Below are positions 24,335 to 33,608 of a stretch of 34,368 nucleotides of DNA, in pieces (positions within the stretch are counted from its first letter, which is position 1; each line of letters starts with the position of its first letter). The translations under genes and the position numbers were made by a program. This stretch comes from Spirochaetaceae bacterium (lineage in GTDB: Bacteria > Spirochaetota > Spirochaetia > DSM-27196 > SLAA01), in NCBI GenBank assembly GCA_003552185.1, contig PUOW01000440.1, forward strand, positions 1 to 34,368, in the 5' to 3' direction. The notes under the pieces were generated by a model that searched no databases, was not told the DNA's origin, and saw only the letters and a list, made by a program, of their open reading frames with translations.

Positions 24335-26149
24335 ATGGCAAGCAGCGCGAACTTACACACTTTGGCACGCAGTTTAAGCGACGACGAGCGTCGCTACCTG
24401 CACGACAGAATCGTACAGAGCCTCAGCCTAACCAAGAGCAGCCAGGAGCAGCACCTCTATCGGGGCGAGCCGCCCGAGGAGCAACGGCGGGCGCTTATCC
24501 ATCGAGAAATCGCGGAGTTCTCGTTCTTGCGGCGTCTGTGGTTCGCCGTTCGGAAGTTCTTTAGCGGGCTCGACGACGAAACGCTTTATCAACAGATGCG
24601 CCTCGGGCGCATGAAGCGCAGACTTCGCCGTGGTGGGAAGCTCTTCATCGATGTCGACAATCGCACGCTCGGCCCGCAGTTCGCCGAGCGGGTATACGAG
24701 CTTTATCGGGCCGCGTATCCGGTAATACCGTTGGTAAAGGCCGCCTGGGGCGGCTCGCAGATGCTGCGCCAGATCGTTGAGTTTCACCTGCGGCGCAGTA
24801 TTCCCGGAGCCAAATACGAACTCGAGCAGTTCATCTCGCTCAACGAGATGATGGAGCTCTTTCGCGCGCACGAGAACAAATCCGAGGTTCGCTCCGAGGT
24901 GTTGAAGCGCCTCAAGACCTATATGGACGGCGTGCACGAAGACGTGTTTCGCAGTATCGCCGAAGGGGTTTTGCCGCTGTATCACCTCCGCGGGCTCGGG
25001 ATGTTTCCGTTCGACGAGTTCTTCCAGCTTTTCTCACACACGCTCGATCTCTCGGTTCCGCAGGAAACCCCAAGCTTCGGGAGCGTGGAGTTTGCGGTTG
25101 TCGGTCCGTATCTCGAGCAGCTGTATTACGGGCTCTACCTTGCCTCGAAGCACGGCAGCCGTAACGTACTTCACGAAGACGTGTTGCGCTTCTACCTGCT
25201 GTACGAGCGCGAGGGCGCCGAGGTGCTGCAGAATGACGATGCGCAGACGCTCGAGCACAAGACCTCCAGCATAGACTCGGAGCAGGTTTCGGGGCTGCAG
25301 GAGAACATTGCGAACCTCTACGAACAAGCCGAGCGTGCGCTGAAAGAGATGCCGCTTGTTGAGCTCGTAAAGGCGGTGCACGACGATCCCTACTATCGCT
25401 TGATGGTGTACGTACCGAGCCTGCACTTGCAGGAGTTCTATCATGCGGCGCTAAAGATACACCTCTTAACCGAGCTCGATGAGCTGTTTCCCCATGTTCG
25501 TCTCGGCGTGATCAACAAGATGATTCACGAGCTCTTCGGCGAAGAGCCGCCCGAGTTCGAGTTCTACCGCACCTCGATTCAGCAGACGGTCAAGAAGCTT
25601 GGGCTGCCGGTCTTCAAGCATATCCGCTCGTTGCAGGTGGTGTATCACTTTGTGCGCGAGATCTATCGGCCCGAGATTGTCGAGCTTCTGCGCGTGCTGT
25701 CGCGGATCGTTCCGGTGCGCGTAAAAGAGGCGGGTCGCGATCTGCTCACGATCGCTTCGGGAATCGAAGACGCCGCCGAGAAGATGCATCTCTTTGACCT
25801 CGGGTTTTCGCCTGATTCAGACGAGGGCAAGTCGTTCTACCGGCTGCGCTACGCGGTCGAGAAAGACGTCAAGCAACAACGCGCCTACCAGAAGTTCGTC
25901 GCGCAGAAAGATCGCGAAGCTCGCACCCTGCTCGACAAGAGCCTCGAGCGGTTCGAGGAGTTGACCACGGTACTCACCAACGTCAAGAACGCCTCGAACA
26001 CTGCGTTAAACGAAAAGTATTCCGCGGTGGCCGGCACCGCGACCCGCGGCGGACGGCCGCTCGATGCGGCGCTCGATCGCCAGCTCACCCGTCTGCGAAC
26101 CCTACGTACAGTGGTGAAGCACCTTATCGCGGTGGAAGAGGGCAGCTGA
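24335..26149 (+). CDS. Large conserved-type spirochaetal hypothetical protein (possibly DUF5312)
   Basis: ~604 aa, no TM or enzyme motif seen; helical composition; divergent from flagellin. Family name is from memory, low certainty. Confidence 0.6.
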   Translation: MASSANLHTLARSLSDDERRYLHDRIVQSLSLTKSSQEQHLYRGEPPEEQRRALIHREIAEFSFLRRLWFAVRKFFSGLDDETLYQQMRLGRMKRRLRRGGKLFIDVDNRTLGPQFAERVYELYRAAYPVIPLVKAAWGGSQMLRQIVEFHLRRSIPGAKYELEQFISLNEMMELFRAHENKSEVRSEVLKRLKTYMDGVHEDVFRSIAEGVLPLYHLRGLGMFPFDEFFQLFSHTLDLSVPQETPSFGSVEFAVVGPYLEQLYYGLYLASKHGSRNVLHEDVLRFYLLYEREGAEVLQNDDAQTLEHKTSSIDSEQVSGLQENIANLYEQAERALKEMPLVELVKAVHDDPYYRLMVYVPSLHLQEFYHAALKIHLLTELDELFPHVRLGVINKMIHELFGEEPPEFEFYRTSIQQTVKKLGLPVFKHIRSLQVVYHFVREIYRPEIVELLRVLSRIVPVRVKEAGRDLLTIASGIEDAAEKMHLFDLGFSPDSDEGKSFYRLRYAVEKDVKQQRAYQKFVAQKDREARTLLDKSLERFEELTTVLTNVKNASNTALNEKYSAVAGTATRGGRPLDAALDRQLTRLRTLRTVVKHLIAVEEGS

Positions 26150-26221
26150 GCCGCCTGTTTTCTGGCGCCGTGCGCAGCCGGCGCCGTGCCTCGAGGCTCC
26201 GAGCGCGCAGCGCGCGGCGTT

Positions 26222-26767
26222 TTACTGGCCCCCGCCCCCGCCCCCGGGGTTGTCGACGGCGTTGTCGGCGGCTGCGGCGGTCTCGCGCTCGAGCGGCTCG
26301 AACGACTCGCGCAGGCGCTTCGCGGTCTCGAGCGGGCTTTCCACCAGCACGCGCTTGCCCGCAAGAAGATCGGCGATACCGGTTTCGTTGGGGTAGCGCG
26401 GGATTACGTGCAGATGTAGATGCGGTATCGAGGCGCCCGCCGCCGGGCCCATGTTGTAGCCGATATTGTAAGCGCGCGGCGTGTGCGTGCGGTCGAGAAT
26501 GTTCAGCGTTTCGTTCACGAGACGGTCGAGTCTGCGCTGTTCTTGATCGGTGTACTCCCGCAGGTCCTCTATGTGGCGCCTTGGAAACAGCATGAGGTGC
26601 CCAGGGTTATACGGGTAGAGGTTTACCGTGATCACAAACAGCGCGTCGCGATAAACCGAGAGATCCACCGCTTCGGGGTCTTCGTCACGGATGCGGCAGA
26701 GAATACACCCGTCGGGCCGGCCGCCTTTTACATAGGCGAGCTTCTCGAAGTTGAAGAAGTAATCCAT
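26222..26767 (-). CDS. HIT-family protein (nucleotide hydrolase/transferase)
   Basis: CILCRIRDEDPEAVDLSVYRDALFVITVNLYPYNPGHLMLFPRRHIEDL...MGPAAGASIPHLHLHVIPRY: HIT triad HxHxH. Confidence 0.9.
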   Translation of the reverse strand: MDYFFNFEKLAYVKGGRPDGCILCRIRDEDPEAVDLSVYRDALFVITVNLYPYNPGHLMLFPRRHIEDLREYTDQEQRRLDRLVNETLNILDRTHTPRAYNIGYNMGPAAGASIPHLHLHVIPRYPNETGIADLLAGKRVLVESPLETAKRLRESFEPLERETAAAADNAVDNPGGGGGGQ

Positions 26768-26768
26768 A

Positions 26769-27617
26769 CTACTGCAGCTGCTCAAGCAACTGGAGTCCGC
26801 GAATGTTCAGCGGATCTCCGGCCTCGCCGCCGAGCGCAAAGTACTCGAGCAGCACCGGGTAGTCGCTCAAGAGACGACCGAAGCGCTCGAGCACCTCGAT
26901 CTTCTGCGCCTCGGTAACCTCGGTAACCGCCAGCTCGGCCTGAGCATCGATTATGGCGTCGCGCTGAGCCTCCACGATATCGAGGTAGATCTCGCGCCCC
27001 AGACGGTACAGTGCGAGATCGGGAAGCTCCAGTTCCCGAACGCGAAACGACACCACCTCGATCTCGGCGTAGCGCCCTTGAATCAAGCTCTCGAGCTCGT
27101 CCTCGATCTCGCTTAGGAGCTCCGAGACCGTCTCGGCCTCGGGTGCATCCCCGAAATACTCGCTCAGAAACTCGAGGCTAAACCGCTCGACCTCGGTGCT
27201 GAGCTCATCGAGATAGGCCTCTATGCCGTCGGGACGCAGCCCTTGGTCCTCGGCCAATCCCGGGAGCTCATCGTCCTGCAGCCGCACCTGAAGCTCGAGG
27301 CGAAGGTTGTAATCGAGGCTGGGATTGCCCTCGAGGTATTGCCGAAAGACCTCGCCCGAGGGTAAGGTGCCGGACTTCGAAAGCTCGAGCCGATGCGTCT
27401 CGCGGCTGAAGAGATACAGCTCCATATTTCCCGGGGGGACGTGCTCCCAGCGCCAGTTGAACTCGCCGGCGCGCAGCACCTCCGGCTCCCAGCCGCTGGT
27501 GCGGCTGAACGCCACCGCCACGTGGTCTTCGGGGATGAGAATCTGCACCCATCCGCGGTAGAACACGGCTCCACCGATCACCAGTAGTAGAATCAGGATC
27601 ACCAACGCTTTCTTCAT
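26769..27617 (-). CDS. Membrane-anchored SPFH/prohibitin-like protein
   Basis: MKKALVILILLLVIGGAVFYRGWVQILIPEDHVAVAFSRTSGWEPEVLRAGEFNWRWEHVPPGNMELYLFSRETHRLEL...: N-terminal TM then band-7-like layout; no family motif strictly verified. Confidence 0.5.
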   Translation of the reverse strand: MKKALVILILLLVIGGAVFYRGWVQILIPEDHVAVAFSRTSGWEPEVLRAGEFNWRWEHVPPGNMELYLFSRETHRLELSKSGTLPSGEVFRQYLEGNPSLDYNLRLELQVRLQDDELPGLAEDQGLRPDGIEAYLDELSTEVERFSLEFLSEYFGDAPEAETVSELLSEIEDELESLIQGRYAEIEVVSFRVRELELPDLALYRLGREIYLDIVEAQRDAIIDAQAELAVTEVTEAQKIEVLERFGRLLSDYPVLLEYFALGGEAGDPLNIRGLQLLEQLQ

Positions 27618-28702
27618 GCCAAATCCTTTTCGCGGCGCAGTATACTCCGCAGATCGTTCCAATGCGCGATCACGAGATCGGGTTTAACCGCGAGATCCTC
27701 TAAACGCTCGGCTCTTAGCCGTAACGAGCGACGATCGCCGGCGAACAGCGCGGTCTGCATCCCGAGCTCGGCCGCCGGTGCAATATCATTTCCCATATCG
27801 TTTCCAATATACAACACTTGGTGCGGCTGTAGGGCATAGCGCCGCCTCAATTCCTCCAGGACCGGTGCAAACAGCGACGGCGACGGCTTAGCGACTCCGG
27901 CCTGATACGACCAGGCGCACAACTCCGCCTCAAAGCCCAGCGCCTCGAGCGACCTCTCGAACAGCGTCTCGACCACAAGCGGAGTGAAAAACTGCGCGTT
28001 CGAGACGATCCCGAGCGGCACACCACGCTCGCGCAGCAGCGCCAGGAGCTCGGCAGCGCCAGGCATAAGCGCGACCGGGTTGGCCTTGAGTTCGTAGCGC
28101 AGCGCAACACGGGCGACGAGCTCGTTGGAAAGGCCGCTCCAAGCGGCCCCGCTGCGTGCGTCGGAGGCCGCACCGGGCGCCCGTCCGCCCGCCGCCGCGC
28201 GCTCAGTGCCGCGCGCAGCGTTGTGCACCTCGGCGGCGGCCGCCAGCCGGTGCAACACGGTGCGCCAGACGGTTCGAATCTCCACCTCGGGATGATCGAC
28301 GCCTCGCTGTTTGAGTGCATGATGCGTCTCGCGTATCGCGGAGAAGTAGAGCCGGCGTGCCTCGGGGGCAAGACGCCTGCGCAGCGACGCGCCGGCGGGC
28401 GATGAGAGCTCAGGTAGCTCGGCGAGAGCGGCCGAAAACGCCGCATCGACGGCCTCAGCGAGTTCGGCATTGCGCTCGGCGCTGCCGATATCGCCCGAGC
28501 CCGAGATCAACAGCGTGCCGTAGACATCAAACAGTACGGCTTTGGGAGAGCCGGAGAATGCGCCGGTTGTTTCCAACCCGGTAGGAAGCGGCTCGAGCCC
28601 GGCGCCTGCGGCCCGCAGCTCGTCGGCCGCCAGATCGGCGGCCGGCAGGGGTGAGGGTTCGGCAGAGTTTTGAGCGGCGAACGAACCGATACCGTCCTCC
28701 AT
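27614..28702 (-). CDS. HAD-superfamily hydrolase
   Basis: KAVLFDVYGTLL (motif I), VPLGIVSNAQFF (motif II), GVAKPSPSLFAPVLEEL (motif III), VLYIGNDMGNDIAPAAELGMQTALFAG (motif IV). ATGA overlap with the SPFH-like gene. Confidence 0.88.
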   Translation of the reverse strand: MEDGIGSFAAQNSAEPSPLPAADLAADELRAAGAGLEPLPTGLETTGAFSGSPKAVLFDVYGTLLISGSGDIGSAERNAELAEAVDAAFSAALAELPELSSPAGASLRRRLAPEARRLYFSAIRETHHALKQRGVDHPEVEIRTVWRTVLHRLAAAAEVHNAARGTERAAAGGRAPGAASDARSGAAWSGLSNELVARVALRYELKANPVALMPGAAELLALLRERGVPLGIVSNAQFFTPLVVETLFERSLEALGFEAELCAWSYQAGVAKPSPSLFAPVLEELRRRYALQPHQVLYIGNDMGNDIAPAAELGMQTALFAGDRRSLRLRAERLEDLAVKPDLVIAHWNDLRSILRREKDLA

Positions 28703-28931
28703 GACTCCTCAATACTAAAAGAAAACCGCGAGCTCGCGCAAGCTCGATCGGCCCCAACGCGCCCGGCGCGCCCCGACGCGCGCCGCGGCCGCCGGCGATG
28801 TGACGGGCCACGGCAAGCCGGCCGACGCGCGCCGCGGCACTGCGCTGCGGCTGTGGCAACGCGCTGCGGGGGCACACGAGGGGCCGACCGCGGGCCTGCA
28901 CCAAGGCCTCGCTTCGTGATAGTATGCCGGT

Positions 28932-29288
28932 GTGACGACGAGCTTTCGACCACATCGGCCTCGGCGCGAACTCGAAGCACTGGTGCGCCATCTGCACAGC
29001 GCTAGCGTGTTTCTGTTTGCGAATGCCTTGATTGGGGCCGCGCTGTACGCCATCGGTAACTTCCAAGACTTTCTCGATGCAACGCAGTTTGTCCTGCTCG
29101 CGTTGATGCAGTATATCGCGATCGCTGCAGCGCTGGTAACCGCGCTGTACCTCGGCTTTGCGATTCTACAGATGATTGTGTTTCGTCGCTTTCGGTTGCG
29201 TCATGTGTTGTACGCCTTGATTGTAACCACCTTGTCGGCCGGTATCGCGCTGGTGGGCGGCATCCTCACCACGATCTCGGTATACTGA
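28932..29288 (+). CDS. Small multi-pass membrane protein (GTG start)
   Basis: Hydrophobic segments SASVFLFANALIGAALYAIG, FVLLALMQYIAIAAALVTALYLGFAILQMIVF, HVLYALIVTTLSAGIALVGGILTTI. Confidence 0.55.
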   Translation: MTTSFRPHRPRRELEALVRHLHSASVFLFANALIGAALYAIGNFQDFLDATQFVLLALMQYIAIAAALVTALYLGFAILQMIVFRRFRLRHVLYALIVTTLSAGIALVGGILTTISVY

Positions 29289-29297
29289 GGTCACGCA

Positions 29298-30146
29298 ATG
29301 AAAGACAAGCTCGCGCTCGACCGCGCAACCGAACCCGACGCCGGCGACAAACCGAACCCCACAGACCCGCCCCCGATCCTCAAGACCGCCCTCGAGGTCT
29401 CGCATATGCGCGTGCCCGCGCGGCGTCTCGCGGAGCTGCTACAGGAGCTGGCCCCGGCGATTCGCCCGGGGGTGTGCACCGCCGAGCTCGCTGCCGACTG
29501 CATCGCACGCTTGAAAGTGCGCGATCTCGCGCCTGTTCAACGCGGGTACCGGGGCTTCCCGGCCGACGTCTCGATCTCGGTAAACGAGCTGGCCGCGCAC
29601 GGCGTGCCCAACGGACGTACCTTGCACTCGGGCGACGTGGTAACGGTGGACCTTGCGGTAGACCACGGCGGCTGGAAGGCCGACGCCGCCTGGAGCTACG
29701 CCGTGGGCGAGGGCAACGCCGCGGTGCACCGCTTGCTGCGTGCCGCCCGCGCCGCCACCGAGGCCGGGCTCGCCGCTGCGCGAGCGGGCGCGCAATTCGG
29801 CGCGATCGGCGTCGCGATCGAGGATGCCGCCGCGCAGTACGGCTGTGCGGTTGCGCGCGGTCTCTGCGGGCATGGCATCGGGAGAACCCTGCACGAGGCG
29901 CCGCGCGTGTTCAACGGCCGCTCCGCCGACGCCGGTGCACGAATTGAGCCCGGCATGGTGTTTACCGTTGAGCCTGTGGTGGTGCTCGATACTGCTGAGG
30001 TAAGGATTGTTCGCACCCCCGACGGCTACGGGCTGCGCACCGAAGACCTACGCCCCTGCGCACAGTTCGAGCAAACCGTCGCGATCTTCCACGACCACAC
30101 CGAGGTCCTTACCGCGCCGTTTACCTCACCACGACGAGGCAGGTAG
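29298..30146 (+). CDS. map: Methionine aminopeptidase (type I-like)
   Basis: NELAAHGVPNGRTLHSGDVVTVDLAVDHGGWKADAAWSY...GHGIGRTLHEAP...IEPGMVFTVEPVV...AQFEQTVAI: five metal ligands D, D, H, E, E present. Confidence 0.9.
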   Translation: MKDKLALDRATEPDAGDKPNPTDPPPILKTALEVSHMRVPARRLAELLQELAPAIRPGVCTAELAADCIARLKVRDLAPVQRGYRGFPADVSISVNELAAHGVPNGRTLHSGDVVTVDLAVDHGGWKADAAWSYAVGEGNAAVHRLLRAARAATEAGLAAARAGAQFGAIGVAIEDAAAQYGCAVARGLCGHGIGRTLHEAPRVFNGRSADAGARIEPGMVFTVEPVVVLDTAEVRIVRTPDGYGLRTEDLRPCAQFEQTVAIFHDHTEVLTAPFTSPRRGR

Positions 30147-30232
30147 CCGCCCGCGCCCGGACCGCTCGGCGAGCGCGCCGATTGCGGCTGAGCCGACACG
30201 GCGTCTCAGATGCTTGGGCTCAGATGCTCATC

Positions 30233-30261
30233 TTGACAGGAGCATCCTCGACCGGTAAGGT
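30233..30261 (+). promoter_or_regulatory. Predicted sigma70-type promoter for tRNA-Thr
   Basis: TTGACA (30233-30238), 17-nt spacer, TAAGGT (30256-30261). Confidence 0.6.
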
Positions 30262-30281
30262 AGGCGCAGCGTTTTACGCGA

Positions 30282-30354
30282 GCCATCTTAGCTCAGCTGG
30301 CAGAGCACGTGACTTGTAATCTCGGGGTCGCCGGTTCGAATCCGGCAGATGGCT
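30282..30354 (+). tRNA. tRNA-Thr(TGT)
   Basis: GCCATCTTAGCTCAGCTGGCAGAGCACGTGACTTGTAATCTCGGGGTCGCCGGTTCGAATCCGGCAGATGGCT; acceptor GCCATCT/AGATGGC, anticodon TGT. Confidence 0.94.
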
Positions 30355-30494
30355 CTTTCCCTTTTGGCTGTTCCTACCCGCACGTAAATCCTCCCGCGCA
30401 CGAGTCTTAACTGAGTTTGGACTCGATGTGTATTTGGTCTTAAACACCTCACGATAGGTTCGCGGACAGATCAAATCTCGATAAGGAGGGTCAT

Positions 30495-30959
30495 ATGCAG
30501 ATGAAGCATTTGATTACGGCAGCTGTTCTCTTGGCGTTCGTGTTCGCCCCGGCGTACGCGCAGGTGGAGCCGGGCACCGGAGACGAAACCGCACTCGATG
30601 TGATCGCAGATCACGAGGACACCTCGCTGAGCTACGAGGCCTTTGCAGACGAGTTTGCGGAGTACCTGGACGCTGAGGATCAGATCGCGTTCTTTGCGCC
30701 CACCGACGAAGCGATTGAAGAGCTTGGGGTTGAGGATGCTTCGATCGGCGAGCTCCAGGAAGTCTTCGCTCGACACGCCACCACCGGACTCGCGGCCGAC
30801 ATTCCGATAGAGGTCGTTGAGTGGTTCGGCACGCTCGACGGGAGCCAAAACGAGGTAGCGTTGGAGGAAGACACGCCGGTGATCAACGACACCGCAGAGG
30901 TTGTTGAGGCGGTACCGGCAGAAAACGGTATTGTCTACGTCATCGACGACACCCTGTAG
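30495..30959 (+). CDS. Exported fasciclin (FAS1)-like domain protein
   Basis: Signal MQMKHLITAAVLLAFVFAPAYAQ; IAFFAPTDEAIEELG; FARHATTG; GIVYVIDDTL; SD AGGAGGG. Confidence 0.75.
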   Translation: MQMKHLITAAVLLAFVFAPAYAQVEPGTGDETALDVIADHEDTSLSYEAFADEFAEYLDAEDQIAFFAPTDEAIEELGVEDASIGELQEVFARHATTGLAADIPIEVVEWFGTLDGSQNEVALEEDTPVINDTAEVVEAVPAENGIVYVIDDTL

Positions 30960-30972
30960 ACCGTACGAGGCG

Positions 30973-30998
30973 GGCGGCGCATCGGCGCCGCCTGTCTT
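30973..30998 (+). terminator. Candidate terminator hairpin after the FAS1 gene
   Basis: GGCGGCGC-ATCG-GCGCCGCC (30973-30992) followed by TGTCTT; weak T tract. Confidence 0.45.
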
Positions 30999-31035
30999 AT
31001 GTACACGCCCGTGGTGCCAAGCTTGGGCACACAGC

Positions 31036-31080
31036 TTGACTTCTTCAAATCAAAACAGTACACTTAGCATGCACTTGTAC
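31036..31080 (+). promoter_or_regulatory. Predicted promoter/operator of the vapBC-like operon
   Basis: TTGACT, 17-nt spacer, TACACT, then GTACACTTAGCATGCACTTGTAC with GTAC at both ends and ACTT direct repeats. Confidence 0.5.
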
Positions 31081-31094
31081 AAAGGAGGTCTGTG

Positions 31095-31379
31095 ATGGCG
31101 GTCAAAACCATAACTATAGACATGGAAGCCTATGAACTCTTGGCTGCAGCACGGCGTTCAAATGAGTCGTTCAGCACGGTTATCAAGAACGTGCTCGTGC
31201 CGGCCTCTCATACTGCGGCCTCACTCCTCCATCATCTCGACACCTCCAACGCGCCGGGGTTGAGTGACGATTACCTTGCTGCAGTTGATCGGATTATTTC
31301 AGCCCGCGATCACGACCTCATCGCGGCTGAGCCGACCGAGCCCTACGTCGGAGGGAACGGAGGGGACGGTGCTCCTTGA
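31095..31379 (+). CDS. VapB-type antitoxin
   Basis: MAVKTITIDMEAYELLAAARRSNESFSTVIKNVL: VapB/DUF217-like DNA-binding pattern; SD AAAGGAGG; overlaps PIN gene. Confidence 0.8.
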   Translation: MAVKTITIDMEAYELLAAARRSNESFSTVIKNVLVPASHTAASLLHHLDTSNAPGLSDDYLAAVDRIISARDHDLIAAEPTEPYVGGNGGDGAP

Positions 31380-31785
31380 TACCAGCGTGTGCGTTGATCT
31401 GCTGCGCGAGAAGTCGCAAGGTGTCCGAGGGCCCGCGTATCATGCGCTGGAGGCTCTTGGAGATACCCGGCTGTATCTGAGCATGTACTCGGTTTGTGAA
31501 CTCAGCACCGGTGCCTTGCTGTCCCGCCGGCAGCACGTTGAGCAAAGGCGGGTTTCGGAGTTTGTGCACCATCTCACGGTGCTGTATCCGGACGCCGCAT
31601 TCCCCACCTTGTATGCCGAGGCGGCGGCAGCACTTATTCGTGCGGGAACACCAATGCCGGTTATGGACTTGTTTATCGGTATCACTGCCAAGTTGCACGG
31701 ACTCACCCTTCTCACGCGCGATAAGCCCCATTTTCAACGGATCCCAGGCCTGGCGTTGGAGTATTACGCTACTGCATCCGAGTAA
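31369..31785 (+). CDS. VapC-type PIN-domain ribonuclease toxin (GTG start)
   Basis: VLLDTSVCVDLLRE...YSVCELSTGAL...MPVMDLFIGITAKLHGLTLLTRDKPHFQRIPGLALEYY: PIN acidic residues present. Confidence 0.85.
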   Translation: MLLDTSVCVDLLREKSQGVRGPAYHALEALGDTRLYLSMYSVCELSTGALLSRRQHVEQRRVSEFVHHLTVLYPDAAFPTLYAEAAAALIRAGTPMPVMDLFIGITAKLHGLTLLTRDKPHFQRIPGLALEYYATASE

Positions 31786-31889
31786 GCAGGAACAAGCTCC
31801 GCTACCGCCTCATCATGGCCGGCCGGCGTTGAGGCGGACTCGCTGACCGAGCCTTTTCTCTTCTACAACCGCAGCCTGCACCAGCGCGC

Positions 31890-32170
31890 CGCTGCATGGA
31901 ATCGCCCGAGACTGCGGTCGAGATTATCAACCGGCTTCAGGCAGACGGCATCGAGGTCTGGATCGACGACTTCGGCGTCGGCAACTCGTCGCCGGCGTAC
32001 CTAAAGAATCTGCCGGTGCACACGCTCAAGATCGACCGCCATTTTGCAACCGACCTGGCCGACAGCGAAGAAGACCGGCGCTTCCTCGCCGGGATCATCG
32101 CCGGAATCCAGGCGCGCGGCAAGTCGGTCATTGTGGAAGGGGTCGTCGACGAGCGGCAGGCGTGGCCTCG
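31890..32170 (+). pseudogene. EAL-domain (c-di-GMP phosphodiesterase) C-terminal fragment
   Basis: [83 protein letters not shown] has DDFG, KIDR and VEGV motifs; EAL motif and C-terminus missing. Confidence 0.8.
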
Positions 32171-33327
32171 CCGTATTCCGGGGCGGCCAAGCGCCGGCGG
32201 TCGTGGTTGAGCTTGAAAAAGCTCACCGACGTCTGCAGCTGCTCGGCTTGTCCGTTGAGTTCCTCGGACATCGAGGCCATTTCCTCGGAGGTGGAGGCGT
32301 TCTGCTGGATGATCTGGTCCAGCTGACCGAGCGAGGTGTTGATTTGGTCGGCGCCTGTGCTCTGCTCGGCGCTCGAGGCGCTGATTTCCTGCACTAGTTG
32401 GGCGGTCCTTCGAATATCGGGCACAATCTCCCTGAGCATTTCACCGGCTTGCTCGGCCACGCCGACGCTGCGCTGCGATAGCTCAGATATCTCGGCAGCC
32501 GCGGTTTGACTCCGTTCGGCGAGCTTTCGCACCTCGCTCGCAACTACCGCAAAACCTTTGCCGTGCTCTCCGGCGCGGGCCGCTTCGATCGCGGCGTTGA
32601 GCGCCAGCAGGTTGGTGTTGCGAGCGATTTCATCGATGATCGTGATCTTCTCCGCGATTTCTTTCATCGCCTGCACGGTTTCTTCAACCGCGCTGCCGCC
32701 CTGTTCGGCGTTCGTGGCCGCGTTCTGCGCAATCTTGTCGGTCTCGAGCGCGTTCTCGGAGTTCTTGCGGATGTTTGCGCCCATTTGTTCCATCGAGGAA
32801 GATACCTGCTCGGCCTGGGCGGCCTGCTCGGTGGCTCCCTGCGACATCTGTTGTGCGGTTGAACTCATCTCTTGGCTTCCGGAAGCTACATTTCCGGCCG
32901 CCGATTGCACGTCGAGCACCGTCGATGCAAGGCCCTGCTGCATCTTGCGGAAGGCGTCGGCGAGCACGCCCACCTCGTCGGAACGCTCGGTCGCTACTTC
33001 GCGAGTAAGATCGCCCTCGGCGATATCTTGAGCGATCGCAGCCATATCCTGCACCGGGCGCGAGATTCGGCGCGAGAACACAAACGAGAACACGATGAAG
33101 AACAGTCCGATGATCACGGTTATCGCGACGGTGAAGCCGGCGAGGGTTGAGAACTGCTCGATATTGTCGTCGAGCGACTGCTGAAAGGCGTCGGAAATCG
33201 TTCGGCGTGCTGTCGACCATTATCCTTGCCGGCGCGAGCAGGAAGCCATCGCCCGGAAGTACCAAAACGCTTGCGCCGCAACTAATCAACTCGAAGACGA
33301 GCTTGACGGTTGGCCTGAGGATGGTGA
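32128..33327 (-). pseudogene. Methyl-accepting chemotaxis protein, N-terminally truncated and frameshifted
   Basis: HAMP and signalling domain intact ([46 protein letters not shown]); upstream reading continues in a different frame ([45 protein letters not shown] / [33 protein letters not shown]) near 33197. Confidence 0.75.
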
Positions 33328-33561
33328 GTGGCCGTCCCGCAGTCGAAAACGAACCAGACCTTCGGGGAGATGCTGTGGTGGAACCCGCAGTTCCTCTCCA
33401 TCGTCTTGGAGGGCGAGTTCTGTTTCACACCACGTACTCGGAGTACTTCAAGCAGAACCTCCACATGTCTGATGCCCTCGACTTTCTCGCTGAGCTCACC
33501 CAACACATCCCGCCGAAACGACTACGCTGATCCGCCGTTTCGGGCTCGCGCTCCGAGATAG
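33328..33561 (+). mobile_element. Decayed IS91-like (Y2) transposase remnant
   Basis: Pieces in different frames: QTFGEMLWWNPQFLSIVLEGEF; VLFHTTYSEYFKQNLHMSDALDFLAELTQHIPPK; LIRRFGLALRDR. Match the Y2_Tnp pattern ...QTFGDxLxxNPH...DALDFLAxxTQHIP...LIRxYG. Confidence 0.65.
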
Positions 33562-33608
33562 GTGTCATTGCAGACTGCCTGCGGCCTACTCGCCACCAAA
33601 TGCCCAGG

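Noticed and set aside
26161-26221. GC-rich palindromes (GGCGCC...GGCGCC, GCGCGCAGCGCGC) between the large hypothetical and HIT genes as another stop-to-stop hairpin
   Set aside because: Stop codons are not at the hairpin boundaries, and the GCGCGC arms leave too short a loop; not counted in that pattern.
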